From positions 1-8,437 of the forward strand of contig DASVGR010000017.1 in the NCBI GenBank assembly GCA_036379395.1: a stretch of DNA of 8,437 nt, in the 5' to 3' direction. The position numbers and the translations under genes are program-made. A model generated the notes under the pieces. The model was not told the origin of the DNA, made no database searches, and worked only from the letters and a program-made list of their open reading frames with translations. Shown in pieces: positions 5,253 to 8,437 of the stretch (positions within the stretch are counted from its first letter, which is position 1; every line of letters starts with the position of its first letter). The stretch is from Oleiagrimonas sp036379395 (GTDB taxonomy: Bacteria > Pseudomonadota > Gammaproteobacteria > Xanthomonadales > Rhodanobacteraceae).

Positions 5253-8200
5253 ATGTTGCTTCTCAATCCTTCCCTGCCGACCACCGCCAAACAACGCCGC
5301 TTCTGGGTCACTCCGGACGGCTCCGCCAGCGCGCTGGCCATCGCCTCGGCCGCGCGCCAGCATGACGGCCTGCTGGTGGTCGCCGCGCGCGACAACCTGC
5401 GCGCGCGGCAATGGGAAGACGAGCTGGCCGTGTTCGCCGACGAAATGCCGGTGCTGCACTTTCCGGGCTGGGAAACGCTGCCCTACGACCTGTTCAGCCC
5501 GCACCCCGAAATCGTCTCGCAGCGCATCGCCACGCTGTACCGGCTGGCCGGCGTCGAGCGCGGCATATTGATCGTGCCGGTCGGCACCTTGATGCAACGG
5601 CTGGCGCCGCGCAGCTACATCACCGGCTCGGGCCTGGCCGTTCGCGTGGGCGAAAAACTCGATCTTGAAGCCGAGCAGCGGCGCCTGGAAGCAGCCGGCT
5701 ACCGGCACGTGCCGCAGGCCGGCGAGCCGGGCGATTTTGCCGTGCGCGGCGCGCTGATCGACATTTTCCCGATGGGTACCGAGCTGCCCTACCGCATCGA
5801 GCTGTTCGACAACGAGGTCGATTCCATCCGCAGCTTCGATCCCGAAACCCAGCGCTCGCTGGACAAGGTCGACGCCGTCGAGCTGCTGCCTGCGCGCGAG
5901 TTTCCACTCACCGACGAGGCCACGCACGCGTTCCGCAACCGCCTGCGCGAACGCTTTCCCATCGACGTGCGCCACTGCCCGCTTTACCAGGACATGAAGC
6001 AGGGCACCACGCCCGGCGGCATCGAGTATTACCTGCCGCTGTTCTTCGAAAAAACCGAAACACTGTTCGACTACCTCGACACCAGCGCCATGTTTCTGCT
6101 TGACGACGGCGCGCTGGATGCGGCCGAAGCGGTCTGGAAACAGGCCGGCGACCGCCACGAGCAGCGTGCGCACGACATCGAACGGCCGATCCTGCCGCCG
6201 GCCGAGCTGTATCTCGCGCCGGACCGCCTGCGCGGCCGCCTCAACACCTGGCGCACGGCCGAATTCGTCGCGCCGGAACACGAGCACGCCGCGCCACTTG
6301 GCACGCATGCCGTCCCCGACGTCGTGCTGCCGCAACGCGTGGAAGCCGGCGCGCCGATGCTGCAACGCTTCATCGAAGGCTTCGACGGCCGCGTCATCAT
6401 CTGCGCCGACACCGCCGGCCGCCGCGAGGCACTGTTCGAGCTTTTGGGCGCACGCGGCGTGCGCGCCACGCCGGTCGAAAGCTGGCAGGCGTTCCTCGCC
6501 GCCAACGGCCAACCACACACTCTCAACCTGACCGTCGCGCCATTCGAGAAAGGCTTCATCCTCGACCAAAGCCGCATCGCGGTCCTGACCGAGCACGAAC
6601 TGCTGGGCGAGCGCGCGGCGCAATCGCACCGCCGCAAGGGTCAGGTCAAGGCGCGCGATCCCGAGTCCATCATCCGCGATCTGAACGAGCTGGAAGAAGG
6701 CGCGCCGATCGTCCACATCGACCACGGCGTCGGCCGCTATTGCGGTCTGGAGACGCTGGACGTCGGCGGCAGCCCCGGCGAATACCTCGTCATCGCATAC
6801 GCCAAGGGCGACAAGTTGTACGTGCCCGTCGCGCAGCTGGATCTGGTCAGCCGCTACACCGGCACCTCGCCCGAAAACGCGCCACTGCACTCGCTGGGCG
6901 GCGAAGCGTGGGCCAAGGCGCGGCGCAAGGCGGCGGAAAAAGTGCACGACGTGGCCGCCGAATTGCTGGCCATCTACGCGCAACGCGCAGCACGCAAAGG
7001 CACCGCCACCGACATCGACCGCGCGCTGTGCCGCCAGTTCGCCGCCGGCTTTCCGTTCGAGGAAACACCCGACCAGGAACAGGCCATCGCCGCCGTGCTC
7101 AACGACATCGAAGCACCACGCGCGATGGATCGCGTGGTCTGCGGCGACGTCGGTTTCGGCAAGACGGAAGTGGCCCTGCGCGCGGCCTTCGCCGTCGCCA
7201 GCGCCGGCCGCCAAGTCTGCCTGCTGGTGCCGACCACGCTGCTGGCGCAGCAGCACTACAGCAATTTCCGCGACCGCTTCGCCGACTGGCCGCTCACCGT
7301 CGAAGTGCTCTCGCGCTTCCAGTCAAACAAGGAGGCCTCGGCCGCGCTGGACAAATTGGCGGCCGGCAAGCTCGACGTCATCATCGGTACGCACAAGCTG
7401 CTCGGCGACGGCGTGCGCTTCAAGGATCTGGGCCTGGTCATCGTCGACGAGGAACAGCGTTTTGGCGTGCGCCAGAAGGAAAAGCTCAAGAAGCTGCGCG
7501 CCGAAGTCGACCTGTTGACGCTCACCGCCACGCCGATTCCGCGCACGCTCAACATGGCCATGAGCGGCCTGCGCGACCTGTCCATCATCGCCACGCCGCC
7601 GGCGCACCGCATGGCGGTCAAGACCACCATCGGCCAGTACAACGCGGCCACCATCCGCGAGGCGCTGCAGCGCGAACTGGCGCGCGGCGGCCAGGTGTAT
7701 TTCATGCACAACGAGGTCAGCTCGATCGAACGCGCCGCGCGCGAACTGGCCGAATTGATGCCCGAAGCACGCATCCGCATCGCCCACGGCCAGATGCCCG
7801 AGCGCTCGCTGGAACAGGTCATGCTGGATTTTCACCGCCAGCGCTTCAATGTGCTGGTGTGCACGACGATCATCGAATCGGGCATCGACATCCCCACCGC
7901 CAACACCATCATCATCGACCGCGCCGACCGCTTCGGCCTGGCGCAATTGCACCAGCTGCGTGGCCGCGTCGGTCGCTCGCGCCACCGCGCCTACGCCTAC
8001 CTCATCGTGCCCGAAAAACGCGCCATGACGAGCGACGCGCGCAAGCGCCTGGAAGCGCTCGCCTCACTGGAAGAACTGGGCGCGGGCTTCACCCTGGCCA
8101 CGCACGATCTGGAAATCCGCGGCGCCGGCGAGCTGTTGGGCGAGGAGCAATCCGGGCAGATCCAGCAGATCGGCTTCGGCCTGTACAACGAATTGCTGGA

Positions 8201-8437
8201 GCGCGCCGTCAAGGCGCTCAAGAGCGGCAAGGTGCCCGATTTCGACCTCACCGACGACCACGAAACCGAAGTGGTGCTGCACGCGCCGGCGCTGATTCCC
8301 GACGACTACCTGCCAGACGTGCACACGCGCCTGACGCTGTACAAGCGCATCGCCAGCGCGCGCGACGACGACGCCCTGCGCGATCTCAAGATCGAAATGA
8401 TCGACCGTTTCGGCCTGCTGCCCGACCCGGTCAAGCA
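5253..8437 (+). CDS. mfd: Mfd, transcription-repair coupling factor, 3' end outside the window
   Basis: Mfd is a DNA translocase that removes RNA polymerase stalled at lesions and recruits UvrA for nucleotide excision repair. The window holds 1061 codons in one uninterrupted frame. Family members have about 1150 residues, so roughly the last 90 are missing. The N-terminal UvrB-like module includes FPGWETLPYDLFSPHPE (70-86) and GGIEYYLPLFFEKTE (255-269). The RNA polymerase-interacting domain starts near 475 (LEEGAPIVHIDHGVGRY, 480-496). The motor follows: Walker A GDVGFGKT (631-638), motif Ia LVPTTLLAQQ (658-667), motif II DEEQ (732-735), motif III TATPIPRTL (758-766), and motif VI QLRGRVGRS (901-909). 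The translocation motif DLEIRGAGELLGEEQSG spans about 952-968. An in-frame TAA at 5244-5246 makes the ATG at 5253 the first usable start. The ribosome site is weak (GGG at 5241). Confidence 0.97.
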   Translation, partial: MLLLNPSLPTTAKQRRFWVTPDGSASALAIASAARQHDGLLVVAARDNLRARQWEDELAVFADEMPVLHFPGWETLPYDLFSPHPEIVSQRIATLYRLAGVERGILIVPVGTLMQRLAPRSYITGSGLAVRVGEKLDLEAEQRRLEAAGYRHVPQAGEPGDFAVRGALIDIFPMGTELPYRIELFDNEVDSIRSFDPETQRSLDKVDAVELLPAREFPLTDEATHAFRNRLRERFPIDVRHCPLYQDMKQGTTPGGIEYYLPLFFEKTETLFDYLDTSAMFLLDDGALDAAEAVWKQAGDRHEQRAHDIERPILPPAELYLAPDRLRGRLNTWRTAEFVAPEHEHAAPLGTHAVPDVVLPQRVEAGAPMLQRFIEGFDGRVIICADTAGRREALFELLGARGVRATPVESWQAFLAANGQPHTLNLTVAPFEKGFILDQSRIAVLTEHELLGERAAQSHRRKGQVKARDPESIIRDLNELEEGAPIVHIDHGVGRYCGLETLDVGGSPGEYLVIAYAKGDKLYVPVAQLDLVSRYTGTSPENAPLHSLGGEAWAKARRKAAEKVHDVAAELLAIYAQRAARKGTATDIDRALCRQFAAGFPFEETPDQEQAIAAVLNDIEAPRAMDRVVCGDVGFGKTEVALRAAFAVASAGRQVCLLVPTTLLAQQHYSNFRDRFADWPLTVEVLSRFQSNKEASAALDKLAAGKLDVIIGTHKLLGDGVRFKDLGLVIVDEEQRFGVRQKEKLKKLRAEVDLLTLTATPIPRTLNMAMSGLRDLSIIATPPAHRMAVKTTIGQYNAATIREALQRELARGGQVYFMHNEVSSIERAARELAELMPEARIRIAHGQMPERSLEQVMLDFHRQRFNVLVCTTIIESGIDIPTANTIIIDRADRFGLAQLHQLRGRVGRSRHRAYAYLIVPEKRAMTSDARKRLEALASLEELGAGFTLATHDLEIRGAGELLGEEQSGQIQQIGFGLYNELLERAVKALKSGKVPDFDLTDDHETEVVLHAPALIPDDYLPDVHTRLTLYKRIASARDDDALRDLKIEMIDRFGLLPDPVK

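Noticed and set aside
5182..5571. ATG at 5182 opening a 129-codon plus-strand frame before and inside mfd
   Set aside because: The ATG overlaps the -10 box TAAAAT, so it would lie upstream of the transcript start. The frame then overlaps the mfd N-terminus out of register.
4902..7256. A 784-codon open frame on the minus strand opposite mfd and the 3' end of the GNAT gene
   Set aside because: It is antisense to clear coding sequence in GC-rich DNA, its translation is low in recognisable motifs, and it runs through the REP-like intergenic region. It is a shadow of mfd codon use.
7446..7457. DEEQ instead of the DEEH seen in E. coli Mfd motif II
   Set aside because: DEEQ is a common variant among Mfd proteins of other bacteria and is not a sign of altered function.

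Overview
This window is a GC-rich stretch of ordinary-looking chromosome. It most likely comes from a gammaproteobacterium of the Xanthomonadales (Xanthomonadaceae or Rhodanobacteraceae type). That placement is an inference. It rests on the closely gammaproteobacterial Mfd, the Slp-family lipoprotein, the GTAG/GTGG-headed REP-like palindromes between genes, and -10-like boxes placed six bases before start codons with no Shine-Dalgarno sequence, a layout common in that order. I see no phage genes, integrase, transposase, tRNA, rRNA or CRISPR array, and no obvious shift in base composition.

Layout: (1) 3-341 is the 3' part of a MAPEG-family membrane protein cut by the window edge. (2) 470-919 is a small unrecognised cytoplasmic protein. 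(3) 920-1071 is a convergent intergenic gap with REP-like palindromes. (4) 1072-1671, minus strand, is a small SAM-dependent methyltransferase. (5) 1734-2663 is a secreted cyclophilin-type peptidyl-prolyl isomerase, divergent from the methyltransferase across 62 bases. (6) 2761-3789 is an exported thioredoxin-fold protein with a DipZ-like C-terminal domain, followed 11 bases later by (7) 3801-4304, a Slp-family outer-membrane lipoprotein. (8) 4384-5016 is a single-domain GNAT acetyltransferase resembling the acetyltransferase part of Pat/YfiQ enzymes. (9) 5017-5252 is an intergenic gap with an inverted REP-like pair, a 13-base tandem duplication and an extended -10 promoter. (10) 5253 to the window end is mfd, the transcription-repair coupling factor, lacking roughly its last 90 residues.

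Functionally, 1734-4304 reads as an envelope cluster: a periplasmic prolyl isomerase, a periplasmic or lipid-anchored thiol-disulfide protein and an outer-membrane lipoprotein, all on one strand. The rest are housekeeping or loosely linked genes. I found no convincing sign of a new defence, mobile or biosynthetic system. The most interesting items are the REP-like elements, two genes with the same predicted leaderless geometry, and the two-cysteine cyclophilin beside a CxxC protein.
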